29,745 nt of DNA from JBGAMH01 sp044222045 (GCA_044222045.1 JBGAOB010000023.1:1-29745), one strand, 5' to 3'. Counted from the stretch's first letter, positions 6,808 through 16,768 are shown. The notes: generated by a model not told the origin, from the letters alone. Numbers and translations: made by a program.

Positions 6808-9134
6808 CAGCGGAAGCCCTTCAGGCGCAGGGACGAGGTCACCACCGACACGCTGGACAGCGCCATCGCCAGCGAGGCGAGCATCGGGTGCAGCGTGCCG
6901 TCCCATCCCAGCACGGGCCCCAGCAGACCACCGGGCGAGCAGGGGCACGAGCACGCCGGCCGCCACGGGAATGCCGATGGTGTTGTAGACGAAAGCCCAG
7001 AACAGGTTCTGACGGATGACCTGCATCGTGCGGCGCGACAGCCGCAGCGCGGTGTGCACGCCCGACAGTTCGCCGCGCACGAGCGTGATCGCACTCGACT
7101 CCACGGCCACGTCGGTGCCGCCGGCCATGGCGATGCCCACGTCGGCCTGCGCGAGCGCGGGCGCGTCGTTCAACCCGTCGCCGACCATGGCCACGCGCCG
7201 GCCCTGCGCCTGCAGGCGCTTCACCTGCTCGCTCTTGCCCGCCGGCAGCACCTGCGCGATCACGCGCGCGGGATCGATGCCCGCTTCGGCGGCCAGCGCC
7301 TGCGCGGTCCGCTCCTGGTCGCCGGTCACGAGCCACACGTCCGCTCCCGCGTCGCGCAACGCGCGCACGGCCTGCGCGGCGCCGGGCAGCGCAGCTGATC
7401 GGCCAGCCCGAGCCAGCCCAGGAATTCGCCGCTCTCGGCCACGCCCACCACCGTGCGCGCGTTCGCTTCGAGCCGCTCGCGCTCGGCGGCCAGCACCGCC
7501 GTCGCGGCGCCGTGCTCGGCCAGCATCGCATCGTTGCCCACGGCGAGCGCGCGACCGTCGGCGAGTGCCCACACGCCGCGGCCGGGATCGGCGCCGAAGT
7601 CCTCGGGCTCGCGAGGGGTCACGCCGCGCGACTCGGCGCCGCGCAGGATCGCGCCCGCCAGCGGGTGCTCGCTCCGGCGTTCGGCGGTGGCCGCCGCCTC
7701 GAGCAGCCGCGCCGCGTCCACGCCGGGCGCCGGCACGACGTCGGTCAGCTCGGCATGGCCGCGCGTGAGCGTGCCGGTCTTGTCGAAGAGGACCGTGTCC
7801 ACGCGCGCCGCGGCTTCGAGCGCCGAGGCATCGCGCACGAGCACGCCCAGCTCGGCGCCGCGGCCCGTGCCGGTGATGAGCGCGGTGGGCGTGGCGAGCC
7901 CGAGCGCGCACGGGCACGCGATGATCAGCACGGCCACGAAGTGCAGCAGCGCCTCGGCGGGGCGCGGGCCGTGGCCGAAGTCGAACCACGCGACGAACGC
8001 CGCGATGCCCAGGCTCAGCACCACGGGCACGAACACGGCGGCCACGCGGTCGACCAGCGACTGCACGGCCGCCTTGCTGGACTGCGCGCGCTCCACCATC
8101 GCCACGATCTGCATGAGCGTGGAGTCGGCGCCCACGCGGTCGGCGCGCATGCGGAACGCGCCGGCCTGGTTCAGCGTGGCGCCGGTGACGCGGGCGCCCG
8201 CCTCCACCTCCACGGGCAGCGGCTCGCCGGTGAGCATCGACAGGTCCACGGCCGAGCGGCCGTCCAGCACCACGCCGTCCACGGGCACGCGCTCGCCCGG
8301 CTTCACCAGCAACTCGTCCCCGGCCACGACGGTGTCCAGCGCCACGTCCTCCACGCGCTCGCCGCGCACGCGATGCGCGACGCGCGGACGCAGGTCGAGC
8401 CGCGCGCGGATCGCCTGCGACGGGCGCGCGCGGGCGCGCGCCTCGAGCCAGCGTCCCATCAGGATCAGCGCCACGATGGTCACCGACGTGTCGAAGTACA
8501 CGTGCGCGGCGGCGCCGTGCTCGGCGTGCGGCGTGCCCACCGCGCCGGGCGCGAGCGTGGCCACGGCCGAGTACCCCCACGCCGCGAGCGTGCCGATGCC
8601 GACGAGCGTGTTCATGTCGGCGTTGCGGCGGCGCACGCCCTGCCACGCGCCGAGCACGAACGGCCAGCCGGCCCACCACTGCACCGGCGTCGCCAGCACG
8701 AGCTGCAGCACGTTCGCCCAGCGCCCCGTCAGCAGGCCCAGCCCCGGCAGCATGCCCGCGTGCGCGACCAGCACCACGGGCAGTCCGAACGCCACCGCGA
8801 CGACGAACCGCCGCGTGAGGTCGCGCTGCTCGGCCTCGCGCTGCCGGCGCTCCGCGTCGTCGATGCCGGCGCCCGCCACCTCGCGCGCGTCGAAGCCCAC
8901 GTGGCGCACCGCCTGCGCCAGCACCTCGGTGGCGACCGGCGCGTCCAGGTCCACCTCCGCGCGGTGGTTCGCGAGGTTCACCCGCGCGGTCCGCACGCCG
9001 GGCACGGCGGAAAGCGCCTGCTCCACGCGCAGCACGCACGAGGCGCAGTGCATGCCCGACACGGACAGTCGGCGCGTCTCGACGGGCGGCGCCGCGCTCT
9101 CGCGGCGGATGGACTGCAGCGGAATGAAGGTCAT
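6807..9134 (-). CDS. copA: Cu(I)-exporting P1B-type ATPase CopA, frameshifted
   Basis: ATG at 9134 with GGGAG upstream. An N-terminal heavy-metal-associated domain carries SGMHCASC (Cys 30 and 33). Then follow transmembrane helices, the actuator motif MLTGEPLPV, the metal-transport motif CPC at 407-409 (IIACPCALGLATPTA), the phosphorylation motif DKTGT at 451, SEHPLAG (HP motif), VAMVGDGLNDAPAL, and the last membrane segments with YNTIGIPVAAG and MALSSVSVVTSSLRLKGFR. CPC, YN and MxxSS are the copper signature of P1B-1 ATPases. Frame breaks near 7390 and 6925 need one and two bases respectively; restored length is 776 residues, normal for CopA. It pumps Cu+ out of the cytoplasm. Downstream are the coupled membrane peptide and a cupredoxin lipoprotein, probable partners in copper handling. 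Confidence 0.9.
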
Positions 9135-9189
9135 GAACGGGGGCTCCCGGGCGTTGGATCACGATCACACGCCCGAGGATTCGGCGCGT

Positions 9190-9240
9190 GTCGGGCCCGG
9201 GACGAATCGCAGACGATCCCGGAACACGTCCGGGCCCGAC
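9190..9240. terminator. Long-loop inverted repeat between lptD and copA
   Basis: GTCGGGCCCGG (9190-9200) pairs perfectly with CCGGGCCCGAC (9230-9240) across a 29-base loop. It lies upstream of copA and downstream of lptD. It could be a backup terminator for the lptD operon or a structured leader for copA. Confidence 0.4.
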
Positions 9241-9272
9241 CTCGCCGACGTCGTGGGCCGGGCGATCTTACT

Positions 9273-9299
9273 CCGCCGGCCGCCACGGGCCACCGGCGG
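9273..9299 (-). terminator. Hairpin just after lptD
   Basis: A 7-bp stem CCGCCGG/CCGGCGG (9273-9279 with 9293-9299) begins 12 bases past the lptD stop, followed on the minus strand by AGTAAGATC. The T-tract is poor. Placed as the likely 3' end of the six-gene operon. Confidence 0.4.
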
Positions 9300-9311
9300 G
9301 ACCGCGACGCG

Positions 9312-12300
9312 CTACTGGATGCCGCCGAAGCTCTGCACGCGCGTGCCGCGCTCGAAGTACAGCTCGCGCTGGTCGTGCACGCCCAGGCGGAAGTAGTACT
9401 CGCTCTCGCCGCCCACCACGAACGAGCGCGAGAACGTCGCGTCCCAGCAGTGGATGCGCCGCGTCAGCATGAAGCGCTGGGTGAGCAGCTCGCTGCGCGT
9501 GACGTCGTAGGTGGCGGAGTAGTCCAGGTTCCAGTTCGGCGTGAGTGTCCAGCGCAGCACGCCGTTCGCCGTGCGCTGGCTGGTCCACGACGGCCCCTGG
9601 TAGCCGCCGCTGTACGAGTAGGCGAGCGTCAGCTGCCAGTTGTCGCGGAAGACCTCCTCGGGCGCGATCTCGGCGCGCGGCTGCGAGGCCTCCACCGGCA
9701 GCGATACCGATTCGGCGGAGCGCGTCCTGCGCCCGCTGCCCGTGCTGCCGGACACCGTCCAGCCGAGCGAACGCAGCGGCCGGCCCTCGTACGGGTCGAT
9801 GGTCGCGGAGCCGTCGGCATTCACGAAGCCCGGCGGCTGCAGGCGCATGGTCGACGACAGCGGCGTGAACGGGTGCTTCGCGCCCTGCTCGCGCCACAGG
9901 AAGTTGTAGCCGCCGGCCGTCGTCCACGACAGCAGGTTGTCCAGTCGCGTCACGGTCTCGCCGCGCTGCAGCTTGAGCTGGAACCGCTGGTCGAGCGCGT
10001 ACGACAGGCTCGCGCTCTTGAAGCCCGAGATGCCGATGCCGCCGAACCCGTTGAAGCGGTTGCGCCGCACGCCGGCGGTGTCCGTGTACGTGAGTCCGCG
10101 CAGCTCGGGGCTGTAGTTCACCGAGACGCTCGGGCTCACGACGTGCCGGAAGCCCGCCACGCCGGGGATCGGCGGCTTGAACGTGCCGTACATGGTCGTG
10201 TTGAGCCCCGCACCCGCGTTCCACGAGCCGGACGGCACGATGCGGTGGCCCAGCTCGTCGAAGTCCCACACCACCAGGTTGCCGCTCATGGACGGCGTCA
10301 CGTTGAGCCAGCCGCCCAGCCGCCGCGCGTCGGAGATCGAACTGTTCGCCTGGAACGCGCGACGCGACAGGTTGCCCTGCCGCAGCACGCCCGTGCTGTC
10401 GATCGTGCTGTCGCTGCGCAGGAACTGGCGCCAGCCCGCGAGCACGGCGCGGCGCTCGTGGTACGACACGAAGCGCGAGTTCAGCGAGAAGTACGTGCTC
10501 TTGAGCCCGTCGCCGAGCCGCGTGCCCTTGACGAGCCCGAAGCTGCCGAGCGTGCGCGTGGGGAACGACAGCGACACGCTCGGCGAGGACTCCACCAGGT
10601 TCGCGAGCGACGCCGGCGTGCCCACGGGGACGACCGAGAGGCCGCGCGTGCCGTTGGCGTAGGTGATGGACGCGTCGGCGTCGAGATCCTGGCGCCGGTC
10701 GACGTACGCGCTGAGCGACATCCAGTCGGCGTAGTGCGACACCGACACGCTCGACGTGAGGTAGCGCCGGAGCTGGTCCTCGAGCGTGCTGTTCGTGAAC
10801 ACGTTGCGGCTGGACGCGAACCCGGCGCGCGCGATCAGCCGCGTGCGCGGCGTGATCTCCTGCGAATGGTCCGCGTCGAGCGACCAGTCCCTCGCGTTCG
10901 TGAGTTCGTTGCGGTTGTAGCGCGCCGCGAAGTGCCCGTCGAGCCGGTACAGCAGCTTGTACACGCCCTCGGCGCGCAGCTGCCACTGGCGGCTCTGCTG
11001 GTAGTAGTCGCCGGTCGTGGTGATGTCGAAGTAGTCGTTCGGCGCCCAGTAGTAGCCGGCGTTGCGCAGGAACTGGCCCGAGCGGTTGTTGAAGCCGAGC
11101 TGGAACTGCGGGAACAGGAACCCCGAGTGACGGCCGGGCTTGATCGGGAACACGTAGAACGGCAGCGCCAGGACCGGGATGCGCCGCAGGTAGAACACCA
11201 CGGGCTTCGCGACCAGCTTGTCCTTCAGGTAGATCTTCATCCAGCGCGATGAGAAGTGATAGTGCGGCTCCTCGAGGTCGCACGTGCTGTACGAGCCGTT
11301 CATCACGTCGAGTTCGTTGTCGCCCGACTTGCGGATGCGCTCGCCGTGGTACAGGCCGCGCTCGTAGGCCGTCGCCGCCTGGTAGATGGTGCCCTGGCGC
11401 GTCTCCATGTCGTACGTCATCAGGTTGCCGGTGACCTTGTCGCCCTTGTCCACCAGCTGCGGTTTGCCCGACGCCACGAGCGTCTGCTTCTCGCTGTCGA
11501 ACACCACGCGCTTCGCGCTCAGCTGCAGGTCGCGGTAGGACAGGTGCGAGTCGGTGTCGAGCACGATCTGGTCCTTCGGCACCACGAAGTCGATGCGTGC
11601 CGCGTCGTAGCGCACGATCTCGGCGCGGGCGGCCACGGTGTCGTTCTCGGCCACCGGGCCGCGGTACTCGCCGCGCGCGCCCCCGGTGACGCGGGCGCGG
11701 TCGATCTTGCGGTCCTTGAAGTACACCAGGATCGTGTCGCCCTGCGCGGTGTTCGTCTCGCTGGTCTTGCCGGGTCGCGGCGCCGCCGTGTAGTCGTTGC
11801 GCGCGCCGCCCACCGCCAGCAGGCTGTCGATGCGGTTGTCGTGCACGAACAGATCCACGCGCCGCCCGACGAGCCGGCTCGCCTCGCCGGCGTTCGTGGC
11901 GCGCCCGCCGCGGTAGTCCATCACCGCGTTGCTGCGCACCACCACGCGCTGGAGCCGGCGTTTCGAGGTGTACAGCTCGAGCGTGTCGCCCGTGACGTTG
12001 GTCTCGTTGTCCCACGCGCGCGGGCGGCCGATCACGTAGCCGCGCTCGGCGCGATCGTCGAAGAACGCGTAGTCGCCACGCGCCCGCAGCGTGTCGCGTT
12101 CGATCTCGACCGAGTCCACCGCCTCGGCGGTCTTGTTCTGCGAGTCCACGCGCAGGCGCAGCGCGCGCAGCACGGTCTCGCGCCCGTCCTCGTCCTTCTG
12201 CCGCAGCACCGGCTGCCCGGTGGCCAGGGCCACCTTGGAGCGCCGGTCGAAGTCCACCGACTGCGCGTTCAGCTCGACGCGGTTCTCGTCGTCGAATCCC

Positions 12301-12830
12301 TTCACGCGACCGCGCGCCTGCACCACCGACGAGTCGCGCACGTACGTCGCTTCGTCCGCGACGATGCGCTGCTTCTGCTCCTCGCCCTGCACGCCGCCCA
12401 TCAGCCGGGCGAGCCCCGCCCGCCGGTCGTACCAGCCCATGGGCGCACGCAGCTCGGCCTTCTTGTCGCGGATGACCACGTTGCCTTCGAGGTTCAGCCG
12501 GTCGTCGGTCTCCGAGAACGTCGCGCGATCGCAGGTGACGGTGGTGGTGGTGTCCACCAGCCGCACGTGACCTTCCAGGAAGATCATGCCGCTCGTGCGC
12601 AGGTAGCGGCCATTGTCGGCGGTCAGCACGGTCTTGCCGCGCGTCACGCGCAGGTCGCCGTTCAGGTACAGCACGTCGCCTTCGGGCCCGCGGCCACCGG
12701 TCATGTTCGAGGCCGAGATGTGGAACGGCGGCTCGGCGGCTCGCGCGGGGCCCGCGCACCCGAACGCCACCGCCACCAGCGCCGCACACGCGAGCGCCGC
12801 GATCTGCGCCGGCGCGCGGCGGCGAATCAC
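9312..12830 (-). CDS. lptD: LPS-assembly outer-membrane protein LptD
   Basis: Intact, 1172 residues. GTG at 12830 overlaps the folC stop as GTGA and has GGGGGAG upstream. A signal peptide ends near AGPARAAEPP. The N-terminal ~500 residues hold repeated OstA/LptA-like beta-strand units (VLYLNGDLRVTRGKTVLTAD; NLEGNVVIRDKKAELRAP; DTDSHLSYRDLQLSAKRVVF). This is longer than the single periplasmic domain of E. coli LptD (about 784 residues in all). The hallmark junction YSTCDLEEPHYHF near residue 520 is followed by VFYLRRIPVLALPFYVFPIK and a long C-terminal beta-barrel rich in alternating aromatic strands. LptD receives LPS from the periplasmic Lpt bridge and inserts it into the outer leaflet, normally with LptE, which is not seen here. 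Last gene of the porX-to-lptD unit. Confidence 0.9.
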   Translation of the reverse strand: MIRRRAPAQIAALACAALVAVAFGCAGPARAAEPPFHISASNMTGGRGPEGDVLYLNGDLRVTRGKTVLTADNGRYLRTSGMIFLEGHVRLVDTTTTVTCDRATFSETDDRLNLEGNVVIRDKKAELRAPMGWYDRRAGLARLMGGVQGEEQKQRIVADEATYVRDSSVVQARGRVKGFDDENRVELNAQSVDFDRRSKVALATGQPVLRQKDEDGRETVLRALRLRVDSQNKTAEAVDSVEIERDTLRARGDYAFFDDRAERGYVIGRPRAWDNETNVTGDTLELYTSKRRLQRVVVRSNAVMDYRGGRATNAGEASRLVGRRVDLFVHDNRIDSLLAVGGARNDYTAAPRPGKTSETNTAQGDTILVYFKDRKIDRARVTGGARGEYRGPVAENDTVAARAEIVRYDAARIDFVVPKDQIVLDTDSHLSYRDLQLSAKRVVFDSEKQTLVASGKPQLVDKGDKVTGNLMTYDMETRQGTIYQAATAYERGLYHGERIRKSGDNELDVMNGSYSTCDLEEPHYHFSSRWMKIYLKDKLVAKPVVFYLRRIPVLALPFYVFPIKPGRHSGFLFPQFQLGFNNRSGQFLRNAGYYWAPNDYFDITTTGDYYQQSRQWQLRAEGVYKLLYRLDGHFAARYNRNELTNARDWSLDADHSQEITPRTRLIARAGFASSRNVFTNSTLEDQLRRYLTSSVSVSHYADWMSLSAYVDRRQDLDADASITYANGTRGLSVVPVGTPASLANLVESSPSVSLSFPTRTLGSFGLVKGTRLGDGLKSTYFSLNSRFVSYHERRAVLAGWRQFLRSDSTIDSTGVLRQGNLSRRAFQANSSISDARRLGGWLNVTPSMSGNLVVWDFDELGHRIVPSGSWNAGAGLNTTMYGTFKPPIPGVAGFRHVVSPSVSVNYSPELRGLTYTDTAGVRRNRFNGFGGIGISGFKSASLSYALDQRFQLKLQRGETVTRLDNLLSWTTAGGYNFLWREQGAKHPFTPLSSTMRLQPPGFVNADGSATIDPYEGRPLRSLGWTVSGSTGSGRRTRSAESVSLPVEASQPRAEIAPEEVFRDNWQLTLAYSYSGGYQGPSWTSQRTANGVLRWTLTPNWNLDYSATYDVTRSELLTQRFMLTRRIHCWDATFSRSFVVGGESEYYFRLGVHDQRELYFERGTRVQSFGGIQ

Positions 12831-14128
12831 GCGCTCTCCCCCGGCGCGCCGCCGTACACCGCCATCGCCTCGCCCACCGCGAACAGCGAACCGCACAGCA
12901 GCACCCGCCCGTCGGGCCGGCTGTCGAGAGCCGCCTGCACCGCGGCCGGCACGTCGGGCGCGAGTTCGGCGCGCAGCCCGACGCCGCGGGCGAGTTCGGC
13001 GAGCACCTGCGGGTCCGCGGCGCGCTCGCTGTGCGTGCGCGTGAGCCACACGGTCGCGGCCGGCGCCAGCGCGTGCAGCCGCGCGAGCATGCCGCGCGCG
13101 TCCTTGTCGCGCGCCACCGCGAACACGATCGCCACCGGCGGCTCCATGTGCATCTCGTCGTGCCACGCCTGGCCCAGGCGGCGCATGCCGTCCAGGTTGT
13201 GCGCGCCGTCCCACCACAGCCGCCGCACGGTCGGGCACGGCTCCAGCCGCCCGGGCCAGCGCACGGCGTTGAACCCGGCGCGCACGGCCTCGAGCGGGAT
13301 CTCCACGCCCCGCCGCGTCAGCTCGTGCAGCACGGCGAGCGCCACGCGCGCGTTCTCGACCTGGTGACGGCCGCGCAGCGCCAGCGACAGGCGGAACGCG
13401 CCCCACGGCTCCACCTCCACGGCGAGCCGCGTGCCCCACGGGCCCAGCTGCGCCTCGGCCACGTGGACGAGGTCGCGTGCCTGCACGAGCGGCGTGCCGC
13501 GTTCGCGCGCGATGCGCGCGATCACCGGCGAGGCCGTGTCGTGCTCGACCCCCGACACGCAGGGCACCCCGCTTTCGAGGATGCCCGCCTTCTCGGCCGC
13601 GATCGCCTCGTGCGTCTCGCCCAGGATCTCGGCGTGGTCGAGCCCGATCGACGTGATCGCGCACACCTCGGGCCGCAGCACGTTCGTGCAGTCGAGCCGA
13701 CCGCCGAGCCCCACCTCGACCACGGCCCAGTCCACGTGCTCGCGCGCGAAGTGATCGAACGCGAGCGCGGTGGCCACCTCGAAGAACGTGCGATCCGCGC
13801 CCTCGGGCAGCGCCTGGATCACGTCGAGCCGCGCGGCGAGCGCGTCTTCGGAGGCCCACTGGCCGTTCACGCGGATGCGCTCGCGGAAGTTCACCAGGTG
13901 CGGCGACGTGTACAGGCCGGTCCGCGGGCCGGCGGCGCGCAGCACGTGCTCGACGATCGCGCACACCGAACCCTTGCCGTTCGTGCCGGCCACGTGCACC
14001 GACCGGAACGAGGCGTGCGGGTTCCCCAGGGCGGCGAGCAGCGCGAGCTCGCCGTCCAGGCCCAGCTTGTCGCGCCGACGCTCGAGTCCGTACAGCTGCT
14101 CGAGGGCGCGCTGCAGACGATGGGTCAC
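12827..14128 (-). CDS. folC: Bifunctional folylpolyglutamate/dihydrofolate synthase
   Basis: About 433 residues from a GTG at 14128. The P-loop GTNGKGS is at residues 48-54. Further Mur-ligase-family blocks are TSPHLVNFRERIRVNG, FFEVATALAFDHF, VVEVGLGGRLDCTNVL, SIGLDHAEILG, EKAGILESGVP, GRHQVENARVALAVL, WPGRLEP and DGAHNLDGM. FolC adds glutamate to folates and, in most bacteria, also makes dihydrofolate from dihydropteroate. GTG 14128 is chosen because it lies 10 bases after the accD stop and opens where family homology begins. An in-frame ATG at 14194 would overlap accD by about 55 bases. No clear Shine-Dalgarno precedes the GTG. Its stop overlaps the lptD start (GTGA). Confidence 0.9.
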   Translation of the reverse strand: MTHRLQRALEQLYGLERRRDKLGLDGELALLAALGNPHASFRSVHVAGTNGKGSVCAIVEHVLRAAGPRTGLYTSPHLVNFRERIRVNGQWASEDALAARLDVIQALPEGADRTFFEVATALAFDHFAREHVDWAVVEVGLGGRLDCTNVLRPEVCAITSIGLDHAEILGETHEAIAAEKAGILESGVPCVSGVEHDTASPVIARIARERGTPLVQARDLVHVAEAQLGPWGTRLAVEVEPWGAFRLSLALRGRHQVENARVALAVLHELTRRGVEIPLEAVRAGFNAVRWPGRLEPCPTVRRLWWDGAHNLDGMRRLGQAWHDEMHMEPPVAIVFAVARDKDARGMLARLHALAPAATVWLTRTHSERAADPQVLAELARGVGLRAELAPDVPAAVQAALDSRPDGRVLLCGSLFAVGEAMAVYGGAPGESA

Positions 14129-14138
14129 GGAGTCGGAA

Positions 14139-15068
14139 TCAGCGAGGGTGGCCGTTCGGGGAGACGTCGACGAAGCCGTGCGGGGACACCCCACCCTCGG
14201 GGGCGAATCCGCGCGTGGCGCGCCAGAAGAAACCGAGCAGTCGCCCCACCTCGGCGCGCATCTGCTTGCGGTGGGCGATGCGATCCACGAAACCCTTCTC
14301 GAGCACGAACTCGGCTCGCTGGAACCCGGGCGGCAGGTCCTCGCCGATGGTCTGGCGGATCACGCGGGCGCCCGCGAAGCCGACCAGCGCGCGCGGCTCG
14401 GCCACGATCACGTCACCGAGCGAGGCGTACGACGCGAGCACACCGGCCGTGGACGGGTCGGTGAGCACGCTCACGAACGGCAGCCGCGCCTGCCGCAGCT
14501 GCGCCAGCAGCACGGAGGTCTTGGCCATCTGCATCAGCGACAGGATGCCTTCCTGCATGCGCGCGCCGCCCGTGGCCGAGACCACGACCACCGCACGCCG
14601 CTCCGCGAGCCCGGCCTCGATCGTGCGCGCCACCTTCTCGCCCACCACCGAGCCCATGCTTCCGCCCATGAAGAAGAAGTTCATCGCGGTCACCGCCACG
14701 GGCACGTCCCCGATGCGCGCCACGCCCGAGATCGCCGCGTCCTTCTCGCCGGTGTCCTTCTGCGCGGCCAGCAACCGGTCGGGATAGCGCATCTTGGCGT
14801 CGCGGAACTCGAGCGGATCGCCCGCCACGAGGTCGGGCCAGCGCTCCTCGAACGAGTCGTCGTCGAGCAGGTAGCCCAGGTACTGGCGCGCGGGCACGCG
14901 GAAGTGGTGGTTGCAGTGCGGGCACGTCCACAGGTGCTCGTCGAGCACCGTCTGGAACAGCGCCTCGCCGCAACTGTCGCACTTGGTCCAGAGCCCTTCG
15001 GGCAGCTCGCTGCGCTGCTCCTTCTTGTCGCTCTTGATCCCCGTGCGTTCGCGCTTCAGCCAGGACAT
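14139..15068 (-). CDS. accD: Acetyl-CoA carboxylase carboxyltransferase subunit beta
   Basis: 309 residues. ATG at 15068 with GGGGAAG five bases upstream, 17 bases after the rimI-domain stop. An N-terminal Cys4 zinc ribbon is visible (Cys 30, 33, 49, 52: CDSCGEALFQ then WTCPHC). The crotonase-fold carboxyltransferase blocks follow: MNFFFMGGSMGSVVGEKVAR, SATGGARMQEGILSLMQMAK, LTDPSTAGVLASYASLGDV, AEPRALVGFAGARVI and LPPGFQRAEFVLEKGFVD. It transfers carboxyl from carboxybiotin to acetyl-CoA, giving malonyl-CoA for fatty-acid synthesis, together with AccA, which is not in this window. An accD-folC pair is a common bacterial arrangement. Confidence 0.95.
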   Translation of the reverse strand: MSWLKRERTGIKSDKKEQRSELPEGLWTKCDSCGEALFQTVLDEHLWTCPHCNHHFRVPARQYLGYLLDDDSFEERWPDLVAGDPLEFRDAKMRYPDRLLAAQKDTGEKDAAISGVARIGDVPVAVTAMNFFFMGGSMGSVVGEKVARTIEAGLAERRAVVVVSATGGARMQEGILSLMQMAKTSVLLAQLRQARLPFVSVLTDPSTAGVLASYASLGDVIVAEPRALVGFAGARVIRQTIGEDLPPGFQRAEFVLEKGFVDRIAHRKQMRAEVGRLLGFFWRATRGFAPEGGVSPHGFVDVSPNGHPR

Positions 15069-15085
15069 GCGGGCTTCCCCGAGGT

Positions 15086-16292
15086 TCACGACTGCGCGGC
15101 GCGCCACGTGAGCACCAGCGCGTCTTCGCCGGTGTCACGATAGTACCCGCGCCGCAATCCCGCCAGCCGGAAGCCGTACTCGCGATACAGCGCCTGGGCC
15201 CCGTCGTTCGACACGCGCACCTCGAGCGAGATCTCCTCCACGCCGCGGCGGCCGGCCTCTTCGAACAGGTCGTCGAGCAGCGCGCGCGCCACGCCGCGAC
15301 GGCGCTGGCCGGGCACCACGGCGATGTTGCCCAGGTGTCCCACGCCCTCGCCCATCCACGCCAGGCTGTACCCCGCGAGCTGCCCTTCGCGCTCGGCAAT
15401 GCGCGCCCACATGCCCTCGGTGCCGAGCTCGCCGCGGAAGAACGACGCCGGCCACGGATCGCCGAACACGATCCGTTCGATCTCGGCCGCGGCCTCCACG
15501 TCGTCGCCGCCGAACGGGCGCAGCGTCACCGGGTGCGCGGCGTTCGCTTTGTGCCGCACCTTTTCCTCGGCCTGCGCGGAACGCACGTAGACCGGCTCCG
15601 CCTCGTGCCCCGGTTCGGGCAGACCGGCCGCGGCCCCGAGCCCCAGCCGCGCCGCCAACGCCAGGCCGAGCGCCGACGGCCCGTCGTGGCCGTGCGCCGG
15701 CGTGGTGGACCCGGGATGTGCCCGTTCGAGCACGGCCTGCTCGCGCCGTGCGCCCGGGCCGGCGAACCACACGCGCGAACCCGGCAGCAGCGCCGCGGCC
15801 TCGGCCGCACGCTCGAGCACGCGCTCCGGCGTGCCCACCATGGGCGCCGCCATGTGCACGCGCCCGCGCGTGTCCACGCGAAGAAGCCCGCGTACAGATC
15901 GCGATGCCCGGCGCGCACCAGCGGCACGACGAGCGCGCGACGCACACCCGCGCGGGCGCCGCGTGAGCGAGCGAGGCGAGCGACGTGGCGCCGCGCACGC
16001 GCGCGCCGGACACCAGCGCGAGCGCGCTGCCCGTGGCGAGCCCCACGCGCGCCGGTGAACGAGCCCGGTCCCCAGGTCGCGGCGACCCACGCGAGAGCGT
16101 CGGCGCGCTGGCCGGCCGCGTCCATCGTCTCGCCCACCAGCGAGGCGAGCCGGCGCGTGTGACCGTGGCCCACCTCCTCCACCCGGCGCGCGGCACGCCG
16201 CTCGCGCCGAACACGGCGACCTCGACGTGCGCGGTGGCGGACTCGATCGCGATCCCCGGCCCGTCCGGCAGCGCGGCGCCCGGCTCGCTCAC
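15086..16292 (-). CDS. tsaB: TsaB-RimI fusion (t6A37 complex subunit plus GNAT acetyltransferase), frameshifted
   Basis: GTG at 16292 overlaps the tsaE stop (GTGA). The TsaB part reads through four frames: GPGIAIESATAHVEVAVFG, then HTRRLASLVGETMDAAG and TWGPGSFTG, then RVGLATGSALALVSGARV, then LVVPLVRAGHRDLYAGFFAW, then MAAPMVGTPERVL to PEPGHEAEPVYVRSAQAEEK. Without any stop the same frame continues into a GNAT domain: HPVTLRPFGGDDVEAAAEIE, FGDPWPASFFRGEL, HLGNIAVVPGQRRRGVARAL (acetyl-CoA loop) and LEVRVSNDGAQALYREYGF, typical of RimI. Restoring five bases (1, 2, 1, 1) makes exactly 404 codons. TsaB is the non-catalytic partner of TsaD in N6-threonylcarbamoyl-adenosine synthesis at tRNA position 37. 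RimI acetylates the N-terminus of ribosomal protein S18. A GTG within HPVTLRPF could allow separate rimI initiation. Confidence 0.8.
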
Positions 16293-16768
16293 CACGACGC
16301 CGCCAGCGCGATCCACGCGGCCAGCAGCTCGGCCCCGCGCGCGCCACTCGCCGTGGCGCTCACCGTGCGCACGTCGCCCTCACCCGGCGTGAACGCGAGC
16401 ACCAGCGCATCGGCCCGCCACGACGACGGCAGCCGCTCGCCCCACTCCACGAGCAGCGGGCCCTGCTCGGCGGCCTCCTCCAGGCCGAGCGCGTCCACTT
16501 CGCGCGACTCGAGCCGGTAGAGGTCGAGGTGGAACACGGGCGGGTCGCCGGGATACTCGTTCATCAGCGTGAACGACGGGCTGCGCACGCGCTGCCCGGG
16601 ATGGCGCGCGTGCACCACGCCCTGCACGAATCGCGTCTTGCCGGCGCCGAGCGGGCCGCTCAGCACCACCACGTCGCCGGGGCGCAACGCGGCGCCGAAC
16701 GCGGCGCCCAGCGTCTCGGTGCCCGCGCGCTGGCGGTGCGCTTGTGTGCCGGGCCGTCCGCGCGTCAG
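16289..16768 (-). CDS. tsaE: tRNA t6A37 biosynthesis ATPase TsaE
   Basis: P-loop ATPase with VVVLSGPLGAGKTRFVQG, then SPSFTLMNEYPGDPPVFHLD, LYRLESREVDALGLEEA and LLVEWGERLP, all family-typical. TsaE hydrolyses ATP to drive the TsaB-TsaD complex. The start is uncertain. A TTG at 16687 would remove the conserved helix TETLGAAFGAALRPGD. In-frame coding similarity extends upstream to a CTG at 16768 (LTRGRPGTQAHRQRAG), which overlaps the porX-like stop by three bases; no ATG or GTG is found in between. Either CTG is used or a base is missing near the start. From CTG the protein is 159 residues, the usual size. Placement directly before tsaB supports the call. Confidence 0.85.
   Translation of the reverse strand: MTRGRPGTQAHRQRAGTETLGAAFGAALRPGDVVVLSGPLGAGKTRFVQGVVHARHPGQRVRSPSFTLMNEYPGDPPVFHLDLYRLESREVDALGLEEAAEQGPLLVEWGERLPSSWRADALVLAFTPGEGDVRTVSATASGARGAELLAAWIALAASW

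Noticed and set aside
7512..11252. A 1246-codon open frame on the plus strand across copA and lptD
   Set aside because: Its product is an Arg/His/Ala-rich composition typical of antisense frames in GC-rich DNA, and it spans two well-supported genes on the other strand.
12831..13964. Upstream extension of the lptD frame to give a 1550-residue protein
   Set aside because: The extra part is an Arg-rich antisense-like or shifted reading of folC. A GTG at 12830 with a good Shine-Dalgarno and signal peptide marks the true start.
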